DNA from: Larkinella arboricola
GTDB lineage: Bacteria > Bacteroidota > Bacteroidia > Cytophagales > Spirosomataceae
DNA: 64,000 nucleotides
NCBI RefSeq assembly: GCF_003259745.1
Contig: NZ_QLMC01000001.1
Coordinates: 310,001 to 374,000 of the forward strand
Reading direction: 5' to 3'
Made by a program: the position numbers and the translations under genes. Under the pieces are notes generated by a model. That model saw nothing but the letters and a program-made list of their open reading frames with translations. It had not been told where the DNA came from and made no database searches. Positions 16,190-24,439 of the stretch are shown in pieces. Numbering within the stretch: position 1 is the first letter of the stretch; each line of letters begins with the position of its first letter.

Positions 16190-16412
16190 TGTATCAATAA
16201 GTTAAACTCCCGAAATACGAATCCACTATACCGTTAGGATAGTGCTTAAAATATCCTGGAGAATGTCGGTGTGTACAGAAGAGTCGTGAGGCTGTGATTC
16301 GGCTGTACTTCTCTACATGTTGTAGGGTAAAAACACCGGCTTCGCCAGGAAAGTCAGAAATGACTATATCCACCCGTTTGATACCCCGGAGAACACTTCG
16401 GGGTATTTTTGT
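16190..16412 (+). ncRNA. Unassigned structured RNA with its own promoter and terminator
   Basis: Between two terminators lies about 220 bases without a reading frame but with many nested complementary segments. They are: 16202-16207 with 16376-16381 (closing stem), CACTAT/ATAGTG hairpin (about 16224-16243), TCCTGG 16254-16259 with CCAGGA 16345-16350, CGGTGT 16267-16272 with ACACCG 16333-16338, GTACAG 16273-16278 with CTGTAC 16303-16308, a CTAC/GTAG hairpin (16313-16325) and a GTCA-GAAA-TGAC hairpin (about 16352-16363). The nested pairs make a long arm with a three-way junction. A terminator ends the RNA, and smpB has its own -7 element after it, so this is probably a free RNA rather than an smpB leader. 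A 6S-type RNA is possible, but I do not recognise the sequence, and it lacks tmRNA, RNase P and SRP hallmarks. Confidence 0.6.
16381..16412 (+). terminator. Intrinsic terminator ending the structured RNA
   Basis: Stem ATACCCCG (16381-16388) with CGGGGTAT (16399-16406), ten-base loop, then a T run. Confidence 0.9.
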
Positions 16413-16423
16413 TTACAATTCGG

Positions 16424-16431
16424 TACTTTTG
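16424..16431 (+). promoter_or_regulatory. -7 promoter element for smpB
   Basis: TACTTTTG matches TAnnTTTG exactly, after the terminator and 58 bases before the smpB ATG. The -33 position carries no TTG. Confidence 0.5.
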
Positions 16432-16489
16432 ACGTGAATGTTTGTAGCAAAACCGTGTTATTACCGACGGAAGGCGTACTAAATTACTT

Positions 16490-16951
16490 ATGGCGAATAC
16501 AACACTTGCAAAGCACATTGAGATTCGGAACCGGCGAGCCTCTTTTGAATATTTTTTTCTGGAAACATTCGTGGCCGGTATTATGCTGACGGGCACGGAA
16601 ATTAAGTCGGTGCGGCAGGGCAAGGTAAACCTGGGCGATGCTTATTGCCTATTCCTGAATGAAGAACTGTATGTGCGGCAGATGCATATTTCTCAGTATA
16701 CGGAAGGAACCTACAATAACCACGAACCCCTGCGGGATCGGAAATTGCTATTGCAAAAGCGGGAACTTAAACGATTGGTCAATAAACTAACCGATCAGGG
16801 GCTGACCATCATTCCGACCAAGCTCTTTATTAATGACCGGGGGTTTGCGAAGCTGGAAATTGCCCTGGCTAAAGGGAAAAAACTGTATGATAAACGCGAT
16901 TCTATTAAAGAGCGTGATGTTTCCCGTGAGATGAGCCGCGAGCAATATTAG
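16490..16951 (+). CDS. smpB: SsrA-binding protein SmpB
   Basis: This 153-residue tmRNA-binding protein brings SsrA RNA to stalled ribosomes for trans-translation. The conserved N-terminal NRRASFEYFFLETFVAGI, the GTEIKSVRQGKVNL block and the basic C-terminal tail (GKKLYDKRDSIKERD) are all present. Length is normal. The tmRNA gene itself is not seen in the window; the structured RNA just upstream does not resemble it. Confidence 0.96.
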   Translation: MANTTLAKHIEIRNRRASFEYFFLETFVAGIMLTGTEIKSVRQGKVNLGDAYCLFLNEELYVRQMHISQYTEGTYNNHEPLRDRKLLLQKRELKRLVNKLTDQGLTIIPTKLFINDRGFAKLEIALAKGKKLYDKRDSIKERDVSREMSREQY

Positions 16952-17077
16952 CCTGAAAAGCTGATTCTCAATGGGTCAGCCAATTTTAAAAAATGTGAAT
17001 TATTCATCTATTACCTGTTATTTATAATGATATTTCATTAACTTGCTTAGGAAAGAAAGGAGTCTGATACATTGTTT

Positions 17078-17590
17078 ATGGGTAGGAAAGTCCTGATACT
17101 AAATCAAGATTATAGCGCACTAGGCATCTGTTCTGTACCAAAAGCGTTCTTGTTAGTCTACCTGAACAAAGCGGAACTGGTTGCTCAATCCGAAGCCTTC
17201 GTCCTGCGAACAGTAGACGACGAATACCCATCTCCGACTGTCATCCGTCTTCACCGCTACATTCATTTGCCCTACAAGGGCGTCATGCTTAACCGGCAGA
17301 ATATTTTCAAGCGCGATGGCAACCGTTGCCAGTACTGCGGTAAGCACGAGGATCTGACGCTGGACCACGTTATGCCCAAATCGCGCGGAGGGAAAACCAA
17401 CTGGGATAACCTCATTACTGCCTGCAAACGGTGTAATTCGCAAAAAGGCGACCTGACACCGGAAGAAGCGGGTATGAAACCGTACCAAAAACCATTTAAA
17501 CCTTCTTTTCTGGTCTTTCTGCGGGATTTTTCGGGATCCGTAGAAGAAACGTGGATGCCGTTTCTGGCGAAACGTGAGAAATTATATTGA
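17078..17590 (+). CDS. HNH endonuclease family protein
   Basis: With the ATG at 17078 the product is 170 residues. The HNH centre lies at 84-120: zinc ligands C84/C87 (CQYCGK), catalytic DH at 96-97, N111 and C116/C119 (CKRCN). This short, stand-alone form is found as a single chromosomal gene in many Bacteroidota, where it behaves as a conserved housekeeping gene of unknown role rather than a homing enzyme. A TTG at 17072 has better spacing from a GGAG box at 17059-17062, so the start may be two codons earlier. No mobile-element features flank it. Confidence 0.85.
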   Translation: MGRKVLILNQDYSALGICSVPKAFLLVYLNKAELVAQSEAFVLRTVDDEYPSPTVIRLHRYIHLPYKGVMLNRQNIFKRDGNRCQYCGKHEDLTLDHVMPKSRGGKTNWDNLITACKRCNSQKGDLTPEEAGMKPYQKPFKPSFLVFLRDFSGSVEETWMPFLAKREKLY

Positions 17591-17667
17591 CTTAGTTTCT
17601 TCTTGGGCGCCTGCCTACGCAAAAAACACTTTTTTTGTGTAACGAATGTATTTTCAGAAAATCTTAC

Positions 17668-17675
17668 TATTTTTG
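17668..17675 (+). promoter_or_regulatory. -7 promoter element for rpsA
   Basis: TATTTTTG matches TAnnTTTG, giving a leader of about 88 bases before the rpsA ATG. The -33 region has no exact TTG. Confidence 0.5.
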
Positions 17676-17717
17676 CACCTCTATTTTTGGAGCAGTGTCT
17701 CCTTATATCAACTAAAA

Positions 17718-17756
17718 ATCAGCCAGGAAGGCCCGGGGGCTGATGTATCATGGGCC
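17718..17756 (+). promoter_or_regulatory. Candidate rpsA leader pseudoknot
   Basis: ATCAGCC (17718-17724) pairs with GGCTGAT (17738-17744). In the loop of that hairpin GGCCC (17730-17734) can pair with GGGCC (17752-17756), giving an H-type pseudoknot or two exclusive folds 14 bases before the rpsA ATG. The loop also holds a purine tract (AGGAAGG). This fits autoregulation by protein S1, as known for rpsA in other bacteria; the mechanism here is inferred. Confidence 0.5.
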
Positions 17757-17770
17757 ACAACTAAACTTTT

Positions 17771-19552
17771 ATGAGCAAAACGCAAACACTGCCTGATTTT
17801 GATTGGGATAAGGCAGACAACCGGGGTTTTGGCAGCGGCTACTCAGCGGCAGAACGTGATCGCCTGGCCGAGCTGTACGATAATACCCTGGCGCAAGTAA
17901 ACGAGAAAGAAGTAGTGACCGGAACCGTAGTCGGCATTACCGACCGGGAAGTTATCTTAAACATTGGTTTCAAATCGGATGGACTGGTTCCGGCATCGGA
18001 ATTCCGCGATCTGCCCGACTTGAAAATTGGTGATGAAGTAGAAGTATACGTAGAGAATCAGGAAGACCCTAACGGTCAACTGGTGTTGTCACGCAAGAAA
18101 GCTAAAGTCATTACGGCTTGGCAGAAAATTCAGCGTGCCCTGGACGAAGATTTGGTTATCGAAGGTTTCGTGAAACGCCGGACCAAAGGTGGTCTGATTG
18201 TCGATATTTATAGCATTGAAGCTTTCTTGCCCGGTTCGCAGATCGACGTGAAGCCGATCCGTGATTTCGACGTTTTTGTCGGCAAGAAAATGGAAGTGAA
18301 AGTGGTGAAAATCAATTACGCCAACGATAACGTAGTTGTTTCACACAAAGTCCTGATCGAAAAAGATCTGGAAGCACAACGTCAGCAAATCCTGAACAAC
18401 CTGCAAAAAGGTCAGGTGCTGGAAGGTGTGATCAAAAACATGACCAACTTCGGGGTGTTTATCGACCTCGGTGGTGTTGATGGTCTGTTGCACATTACGG
18501 ATATTTCGTGGGGCCGCATCAGCCACCCGTCCGAATTGCTGCACCTTGACCAGAAAGTCAACGTTGTTGTTCTTGACTTCGACGAAGACAAAAAGCGGAT
18601 TTCATTGGGTATGAAGCAACTGCAGGCACACCCGTGGGATTCTCTGGAAGGAGATATTCAGGTTGGTTCGAAAGTGAAAGGCCGTATTGTTAATGTGGCT
18701 GATTACGGTGCCTTCCTGGAAATCATGCCGGGTGTTGAAGGGCTGATCCACGTATCTGAGATGTCGTGGTCGCAGCACCTGCGCAACCCACAGGACTTCC
18801 TGAAAGTGGGTGACGAGGTAGAAGCCGTTGTGCTGACGCTGGATCGCAACGATCGTAAGATGTCCCTCGGTATCAAACAACTGACGGCTGACCCCTGGTC
18901 ACGTGCGGAATTGGTTGGAAAATATGCCGTAGGTACCAAACATAAAGGTATTGTTCGGAACCTGACCAACTTTGGTCTGTTCCTTGAACTGGAAGAAGGC
19001 ATCGATGGTCTGGTACACGTATCAGACTTGTCATGGACGAAGAAAATCAAACATCCGTCTGACTTTATTAAAGTAGGCGATGAACTGGAAGTAATCGTTC
19101 TGGAACTTGATGTTGAAAACCGTCGTCTGGCGCTGGGTCACAAACAACTGGAAGAAAACCCATGGGATACGTTCGAAAGCGTATTCGTACCGGGTTCAGT
19201 TCACCGTTGCACGATCCTGGCGAAAAACGACAAGCTGGCTACGCTCGAATTACCCTACGGTATTGAAGGCTTCGCTGCCCTGAAAAGTCTGCAAAAAGAA
19301 GATAGTTCCTGGGCTGAAGTAGGCGAAACGCTGGAGTTCAAGGTGACCGAATTCTCGAAAGAGGAAAAACGCATCATGCTGTCGCACACTAAAACGTGGC
19401 AGGAGAAAGGTGAAGACCGGAAGCCGGAGAAAAAAGCAGCTACTGCAAAAGCTCCGACGTCCAGCAAAGAGCCAGAGCGTGCTACTCTTGGAGACCTGGA
19501 TGCACTGGCGGCCCTGAAAGAACAGATGGAAGGCCGTGCGAAAGGCGAATAA
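17771..19552 (+). CDS. rpsA: 30S ribosomal protein bS1
   Basis: This 593-residue protein contains six S1 (OB-fold) RNA-binding repeats at roughly 46-115, 128-200, 213-285, 297-375, 384-463 and 471-540, then a basic, low-complexity tail (EKKAATAKAPTSSKEP). bS1 captures and unfolds mRNA on the small subunit. In Bacteroidota most mRNAs lack a usable Shine-Dalgarno sequence, so S1 and AT-rich leaders are thought to matter more. The gene stands alone with a structured leader. Confidence 0.96.
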   Translation: MSKTQTLPDFDWDKADNRGFGSGYSAAERDRLAELYDNTLAQVNEKEVVTGTVVGITDREVILNIGFKSDGLVPASEFRDLPDLKIGDEVEVYVENQEDPNGQLVLSRKKAKVITAWQKIQRALDEDLVIEGFVKRRTKGGLIVDIYSIEAFLPGSQIDVKPIRDFDVFVGKKMEVKVVKINYANDNVVVSHKVLIEKDLEAQRQQILNNLQKGQVLEGVIKNMTNFGVFIDLGGVDGLLHITDISWGRISHPSELLHLDQKVNVVVLDFDEDKKRISLGMKQLQAHPWDSLEGDIQVGSKVKGRIVNVADYGAFLEIMPGVEGLIHVSEMSWSQHLRNPQDFLKVGDEVEAVVLTLDRNDRKMSLGIKQLTADPWSRAELVGKYAVGTKHKGIVRNLTNFGLFLELEEGIDGLVHVSDLSWTKKIKHPSDFIKVGDELEVIVLELDVENRRLALGHKQLEENPWDTFESVFVPGSVHRCTILAKNDKLATLELPYGIEGFAALKSLQKEDSSWAEVGETLEFKVTEFSKEEKRIMLSHTKTWQEKGEDRKPEKKAATAKAPTSSKEPERATLGDLDALAALKEQMEGRAKGE

Positions 19553-19694
19553 GTCGCTAAAATGTTAGATTGCCGACAAATTTTGTAGTAAGTTTGTGGC
19601 AGCATAGTAAGAAGAGGAGTTGGGAAATTGGTGTTTGTTAGGCTCGTTTCAATAAAGTTTTTCATACGCCGGTTTCTCAGCTTTACTTCTAAAT

Positions 19695-19765
19695 GGTCCT
19701 GTGGCCGAGTGGCTAGGCAGAGGTCTGCAAAACCTTTTACAGCGGTTCGAACCCGCTCGGGACCT
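19695..19765 (+). tRNA. tRNA-Cys (GCA)
   Basis: A 71-base cloverleaf: acceptor GGTCCTG with CGGGACC (one wobble), anticodon stem GAGGT/ACCTT with loop CTGCAAA, T-arm with GGTTCGAACC. CCA is not encoded. Confidence 0.95.
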
Positions 19766-19805
19766 CCCCGGATGTATTGCCTAAATACATCTACATAGTA
19801 GAAAA

Positions 19806-19845
19806 CAAAAAACCATCTGACCTGTTAGGCAGATGGTTTTTTGTT
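19806..19845 (+). terminator. Intrinsic terminator after tRNA-Cys
   Basis: A 14-base-pair stem (19806-19819 with 19830-19843) including A and T runs at the base, with a ten-base loop. The same sequence can work on both strands. Confidence 0.85.
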
Positions 19846-19946
19846 GTATTTAAATGAGGTTTTATTGCCTGAAAAGTGGCCAAAAAATTGGTTACTTAGA
19901 CAAAGTATAAATAAAAAAGTGCTCCAAAATATCAAACCGCAAGTGT

Positions 19947-19976
19947 TTGATTAAAACCGTTCCTGTACTACTTTTG
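19947..19976 (+). promoter_or_regulatory. Promoter of the act-cox respiratory operon
   Basis: TTG (19947-19949) and TACTTTTG (19969-19976), 19 bases apart, match the consensus. They are the only clear promoter upstream of a run of 18 closely spaced plus-strand genes. Confidence 0.75.
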
Positions 19977-20039
19977 TGCGTTAATGGAAAATAATTAGTA
20001 GGTATGCATACTGATTTTATTGGTTTCTCATCGCTTAAA

Positions 20040-21251
20040 ATGTACTCGCGAACTGCAATAAATAGGGTAGTAATTGTACTAATCATCCTATTAGGAAGCT
20101 ATCGCTCACAGGCGCAGGATGCGGCAAAAGGAAAGGAGTTGTACTCAACTTTGTGCCAGCAGTGCCATGCCGTCACGGATGAAAAAGTAATCGGCCCCGG
20201 CCTAAAAGGTATCAACCAGCGTCGGGATGAGGCATGGCTTATCAAGTGGATTAAGAACCCACAAGCGATGATCTCGAGCGGTGATGCTTACGCAACCGCC
20301 CTTTATGCAAAATACCAGCCGGTGGTGATGCAGAGCTTCCCGGATTTGTCAGATGATGATATCAAAAACATCCTGGCACACGTAGAAGCCGCAAATGCTG
20401 CTCCGGCAGGAGGAGATGCACCTGGGGTAGGAGCTCAAGCGGGTGGGGGTGCTCAGGCTGCTGCCAGCGAAAGTCCATCCGGCTTGTTTACGGTCGTACT
20501 GGTTGCCTTATTAGTAGTTATGCTGCTGGTACTGGGCGTTTTGCTGGTTCTGGTAACGATTCTGTCGAAAGCGGTTGCTCCGGCACCGGGCGTTGAGACA
20601 ACGGAGCAGACAAAATCATTCTCGCAACGGCTGAAAGACATCACTGGAAACAGTGCCCTACGGTCCATTGTCTTGTGGCTATTTGTCTTTGTTGTCATTA
20701 AACAGACCTTCGACGGACTGTATAGCGTTGGTGTTTCGCAGGGTTATGCCCCGAAGCAACCCATCGCTTTTTCTCATAAGTTGCATGCCGGTCAATACCA
20801 GGTTAACTGTAATTACTGCCATACGGCCGTTTACAAAGGAAAGCTGGCAACCATTCCTTCGGCAAACATCTGTATGAATTGCCACGGTGAGATCAAACGG
20901 GAGTCACCGGAAATTCAGAAGATCTATAAGGCCATTGAAACTGATACGCCAATTGAATGGGTACGGGTTCATAACCTGCCTGATCTGGCGTATTTTAACC
21001 ATGCTCAACACACTAACGTAGGTCAGGTTCAGTGCCAAACGTGCCACGGGGAAGTTGAAAAAATGGAAGTAATGGAACAACGGTCGTCACTGACCATGGG
21101 TTGGTGTATTGACTGCCACCGGAAAACGGAAGTTGCTACGAAAGACAATGCTTACTACGATAAATTAGTTGCCCTCCATAAAAAGGGAAGTAAGGAGCCG
21201 TTACGTGTGGCTAATATTGGTGGTCTGGAATGTTCAAAGTGCCATTTTTAA
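20040..21251 (+). CDS. actA: Alternative complex III subunit ActA, with an N-terminal monoheme cytochrome c domain
   Basis: I use the ATG at 20040 (403 residues) because it starts a normal signal peptide (MYSRTAINRVVIVLIILLG); an ATG at 20004 is also possible. The protein has six CxxCH heme sites. One, CQQCH at residues 39-43, lies in an N-terminal cytochrome c domain. Five more (CNYCH, CMNCH, CQTCH, CIDCH, CSKCH) lie in the C-terminal ActA domain. An Ala/Gly-rich linker and two hydrophobic segments separate the parts. ActA receives electrons from the ActB/ActC side and passes them on. In Rhodothermus the pentaheme ActA lacks the extra domain, so this is a fusion. Confidence 0.9.
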   Translation: MYSRTAINRVVIVLIILLGSYRSQAQDAAKGKELYSTLCQQCHAVTDEKVIGPGLKGINQRRDEAWLIKWIKNPQAMISSGDAYATALYAKYQPVVMQSFPDLSDDDIKNILAHVEAANAAPAGGDAPGVGAQAGGGAQAAASESPSGLFTVVLVALLVVMLLVLGVLLVLVTILSKAVAPAPGVETTEQTKSFSQRLKDITGNSALRSIVLWLFVFVVIKQTFDGLYSVGVSQGYAPKQPIAFSHKLHAGQYQVNCNYCHTAVYKGKLATIPSANICMNCHGEIKRESPEIQKIYKAIETDTPIEWVRVHNLPDLAYFNHAQHTNVGQVQCQTCHGEVEKMEVMEQRSSLTMGWCIDCHRKTEVATKDNAYYDKLVALHKKGSKEPLRVANIGGLECSKCHF

Positions 21252-21297
21252 TCACACATCAAATCCTACTTAACAGTTAACGAACTACTAGGACTGT

Positions 21298-24200
21298 ATG
21301 GAAAGTACAAATAAACGGTATTGGAGGGGGCTGGAAGAACTACGCAACGACGAATCCTTTGTAAAAAACGCGTATAAAGAGTTCTCAGAACCTACCGATG
21401 CTACACCTGCCGAATCAGGAAGTATTGTCGACGGTATTAGCAGTGATCGTCGGGATTTCTTAAAAGTTTTGGGTTTTGGTATGGCAGCCGTTTCACTGGC
21501 AGCCTGCGAAACGCCGGTTCACAAGGCAATACCTTATATTAATAAGCCGGAAAGTACATTTCCGGGCATTGCCGATTATTACGCTTCAACCTTCAGCGAA
21601 GGAGGGGATTATGTGCCGGTTTTGGTGAAAACCCGCGAAGGTCGGCCCATTAAAATTGAAGGTAATACGTCATCAAGCATAACCAAAGGAGGAACGTCCG
21701 CCCGTGTACAGGCTTCGGTTTTGTCGCTGTATGATAACGACAAATTAAAAGGGCCGAAAAAAGGAGAAGCGGATGCCGAGTGGGGCACGGTTGATCAGGA
21801 AATCATGGGCCTCTTGCAACGGGGCGGTGCTGTCCGGATTGTTTCATCAACCTTACTGAGCCCTTCTACCAAAAGTGTTATTGCGGCTTTCACCGCCAAA
21901 TACCCAGGGGCTACCCATATTCAATACGATGCTAATTCAGCATCTGGATTAGTTCAGGCAAACCAATTGTCGTTTGGACAAGCGGTTGTCCCTTCATACG
22001 ATTTTAGCAAAGCCAAAACGATTGTTAGTATCGGTGCTGATTTTCTGGGTAGCTGGATTGCTCCCTTAGAATATACAGACCAATACGTTTCGACGCGTAA
22101 GGTGGGTGCCAATGGTGGCAATAAAAAGGAGATGTCACGGCATTACCAGTTTGAGACGGGTTTGTCGATGACCGGTTCCAACGCCGACTACCGGACGCCC
22201 ATCAAACCGTCACAGGAAGGACTGGTGGTAGCGGCTTTATACAATAAAGTAGCGGCTAAACTGGGCGGAACCCCAGTTAGTACGGCCTCTATTGATGTTC
22301 CTTACCTCGACAAAGCCGCTAATGAACTGGCTGCTTCACGGGGTGCGGCACTCGTTGTATCTGGTTCAAATGATGCCAATGTTCAGGTCTTGGTTAATGC
22401 TCTGAACAACCTGTTGGGTAGCTACGGTACAACTATTGATTTAAGCCGTCCTGCCAATTACCGTCAGGGAAATGATGCCGCTATGAACGGTTTCATTAGT
22501 GACGTAAAGGCTGGTCGGGTTCAGGGTGTGATTTTCTACGCTGCTAACCCGGTGTATGACCACCCGCGTGGAGCGGAATTGAAAGAAGCCTTGCCACGCG
22601 TTGGCTTATCGGTTTCGTTTGCCGACCGGGCTGATGAAACGGCTTCTCTCTGTAAGTATATCTGTCCGGGCTCTCACTATCTGGAGTCTTGGGATGATGC
22701 TTCTCCCAAAGCCGGTTTCTATAGCCTCACGCAGCCTACGATTAATACGATTTTCAAAACCCGTCAACCGCAGGTTTCTCTGTTGAAATGGGCAGGTTTG
22801 AATTCAAACTACGAGGCTTTTATAAAGAGCTACTGGCGCACAAATATTTATCCGCAGGCAGGTGGCGGTAAATCCTTCGAACAATTCTGGATTCAGTCAC
22901 TGCACGATGGCGTGGTCGAACTGCGGTCTGCTTCGACCGGTTCTGCCGGAACGTTCAACGCCGGAGCGGTTGCAACGGCTGCCGCTGGTATTGCCCAACG
23001 CTATAAACCCAATGCTACGGGTCTTGAACTGGCACTTTACGAAAAAGTAGGGATTGGTACAGGCTCTCTGGCCAACAACCCCTGGTTACAGGAATTGCCC
23101 GATCCGGTTTCGAAAGCCTGCTGGGACAATTACGCTTGTGTATCGCAGAAAACGGCTAGCGAACTGGGTGTAAATCAGCATGATCTGGTTACTGTTGAAG
23201 TAGCTGGCAAACCGTCTATCGAGTTGCCAGTCCTCATCCAGCCCGGCCAGGCGGATGGAACGGTTTCCATTGCTATTGGATACGGTCGCGAAAAAGCTGG
23301 TAAATCAGCCGATGGCGTTGGTAAAAACGTCTACCCGCTGGCTACCGTTTCAGGCAATTCTGTTTTGTTTACGGCTACCGATGTAAAAATTAATAAAGCA
23401 GGCGGATCCCGTACGATCGCTCAGACGCAGACTCATGATACCGTTATGGGGCGTCGGTCGGTTATTCAGGAAACGATTCTGTCAGCTTATAAAAAAGATT
23501 CGAAAGCGGGTCGGTTCTTCCCGAAAGTTGAAACATCTGAAGGGCCGGTTCCGGCTGCTGACCTTACGCTCTGGAACGGTTACGAAAAGCCGAACCATTC
23601 ATGGGGTATGGTTATCGACCTGAACTCCTGTACGGGTTGTGCGGCCTGCGTCGTTAGCTGCCAGGCTGAAAACAACATTCCGGTAGTAGGCCGTCAGGAA
23701 GTGATCAACCGTCGTGAGATGCACTGGATTCGGATCGACCGCTATTACAGCAGCGATGCCGAACCGGATGATCGGAAAGGGCTTGAAGTGGCTGCCGCTA
23801 ATCCGGAGGTCGTATTCCAACCCATGCTTTGCCAGCACTGTACGAATGCACCTTGCGAAACGGTATGTCCGGTATTGGCAACGACGCACAGTACGGAAGG
23901 ATTGAACCAGATGACGTACAACCGGTGTGTTGGAACGCGTTATTGCGCCAACAACTGTCCGTATAAAGTTCGGCGGTTCAACTGGTTCAAGTATTTTGAT
24001 AACGACAACTTCGATTATCATTTCAACAACGATCTCGGCAAAATGGTCATCAATCCTGATGTAACCGTTCGTTCGCGGGGTGTTATTGAAAAATGCTCTT
24101 TCTGCGTACAACGGATCCAGGAGGGTAAGTTGACGGCCAAGAAAGAACGCAGAAGACCAAAACCGGATGAGATTCAGGTGGCTTGTGCGCAGGCTTGCCC

Positions 24201-24399
24201 AACAGGTGGGATCATCTTTGGAGACATGAACGATCCAGAGAGCACGATCTCAAAAATACTGAAGGAAGAGCACGATGCCCGGGCTTTCCAGGTACTGGAA
24301 GAAATCAACGTTAGACCGCAGATTTCATACCTGACGAAGATTCGGAATAAAGACGAAGTCGCCAAACCAGCCGCTGCCGCAGCGGAACACGCTGAGTAA
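21298..24399 (+). CDS. actB: Alternative complex III iron-sulfur/molybdopterin-like subunit ActB
   Basis: This 1033-residue protein starts with a Tat-type signal (SSDRRDFLKVLGFGM, about 49-63) ending in a lipobox-like AAC, so it is exported folded and probably lipid-anchored. The large middle region (about 75-740) resembles a molybdopterin oxidoreductase that in ACIII has no cofactor. The C-terminal part (about 770-1010) is a ferredoxin-like domain with four Cys clusters: CTGCAACVVSC, CQHCTNAPCETVC, CANNC/CSFC and ACPTG. It would carry electrons from ActC to the hemes. It is 46 bases downstream of actA. Confidence 0.94.
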   Translation: MESTNKRYWRGLEELRNDESFVKNAYKEFSEPTDATPAESGSIVDGISSDRRDFLKVLGFGMAAVSLAACETPVHKAIPYINKPESTFPGIADYYASTFSEGGDYVPVLVKTREGRPIKIEGNTSSSITKGGTSARVQASVLSLYDNDKLKGPKKGEADAEWGTVDQEIMGLLQRGGAVRIVSSTLLSPSTKSVIAAFTAKYPGATHIQYDANSASGLVQANQLSFGQAVVPSYDFSKAKTIVSIGADFLGSWIAPLEYTDQYVSTRKVGANGGNKKEMSRHYQFETGLSMTGSNADYRTPIKPSQEGLVVAALYNKVAAKLGGTPVSTASIDVPYLDKAANELAASRGAALVVSGSNDANVQVLVNALNNLLGSYGTTIDLSRPANYRQGNDAAMNGFISDVKAGRVQGVIFYAANPVYDHPRGAELKEALPRVGLSVSFADRADETASLCKYICPGSHYLESWDDASPKAGFYSLTQPTINTIFKTRQPQVSLLKWAGLNSNYEAFIKSYWRTNIYPQAGGGKSFEQFWIQSLHDGVVELRSASTGSAGTFNAGAVATAAAGIAQRYKPNATGLELALYEKVGIGTGSLANNPWLQELPDPVSKACWDNYACVSQKTASELGVNQHDLVTVEVAGKPSIELPVLIQPGQADGTVSIAIGYGREKAGKSADGVGKNVYPLATVSGNSVLFTATDVKINKAGGSRTIAQTQTHDTVMGRRSVIQETILSAYKKDSKAGRFFPKVETSEGPVPAADLTLWNGYEKPNHSWGMVIDLNSCTGCAACVVSCQAENNIPVVGRQEVINRREMHWIRIDRYYSSDAEPDDRKGLEVAAANPEVVFQPMLCQHCTNAPCETVCPVLATTHSTEGLNQMTYNRCVGTRYCANNCPYKVRRFNWFKYFDNDNFDYHFNNDLGKMVINPDVTVRSRGVIEKCSFCVQRIQEGKLTAKKERRRPKPDEIQVACAQACPTGGIIFGDMNDPESTISKILKEEHDARAFQVLEEINVRPQISYLTKIRNKDEVAKPAAAAAEHAE

Positions 24400-24439
24400 T
24401 TTCTAGTTCGTAACTTATTAGCATTCAAAATTAACTACC

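Noticed and set aside
17078-17590. HNH gene as part of a mobile element
   Set aside because: No intron, intein, transposase or direct repeats are near, and the gene sits between conserved housekeeping genes.
17600-17645. Terminator after the HNH gene
   Set aside because: ACAC/GTGT around a T run is too short a stem to support a confident call.
17700-17770. tmRNA fragment upstream of rpsA
   Set aside because: The GGGGGCTGAT stretch recalls an SsrA 5' end, but there is no tag frame, no tRNA-like half and the space is too short. It is better read as the rpsA leader.
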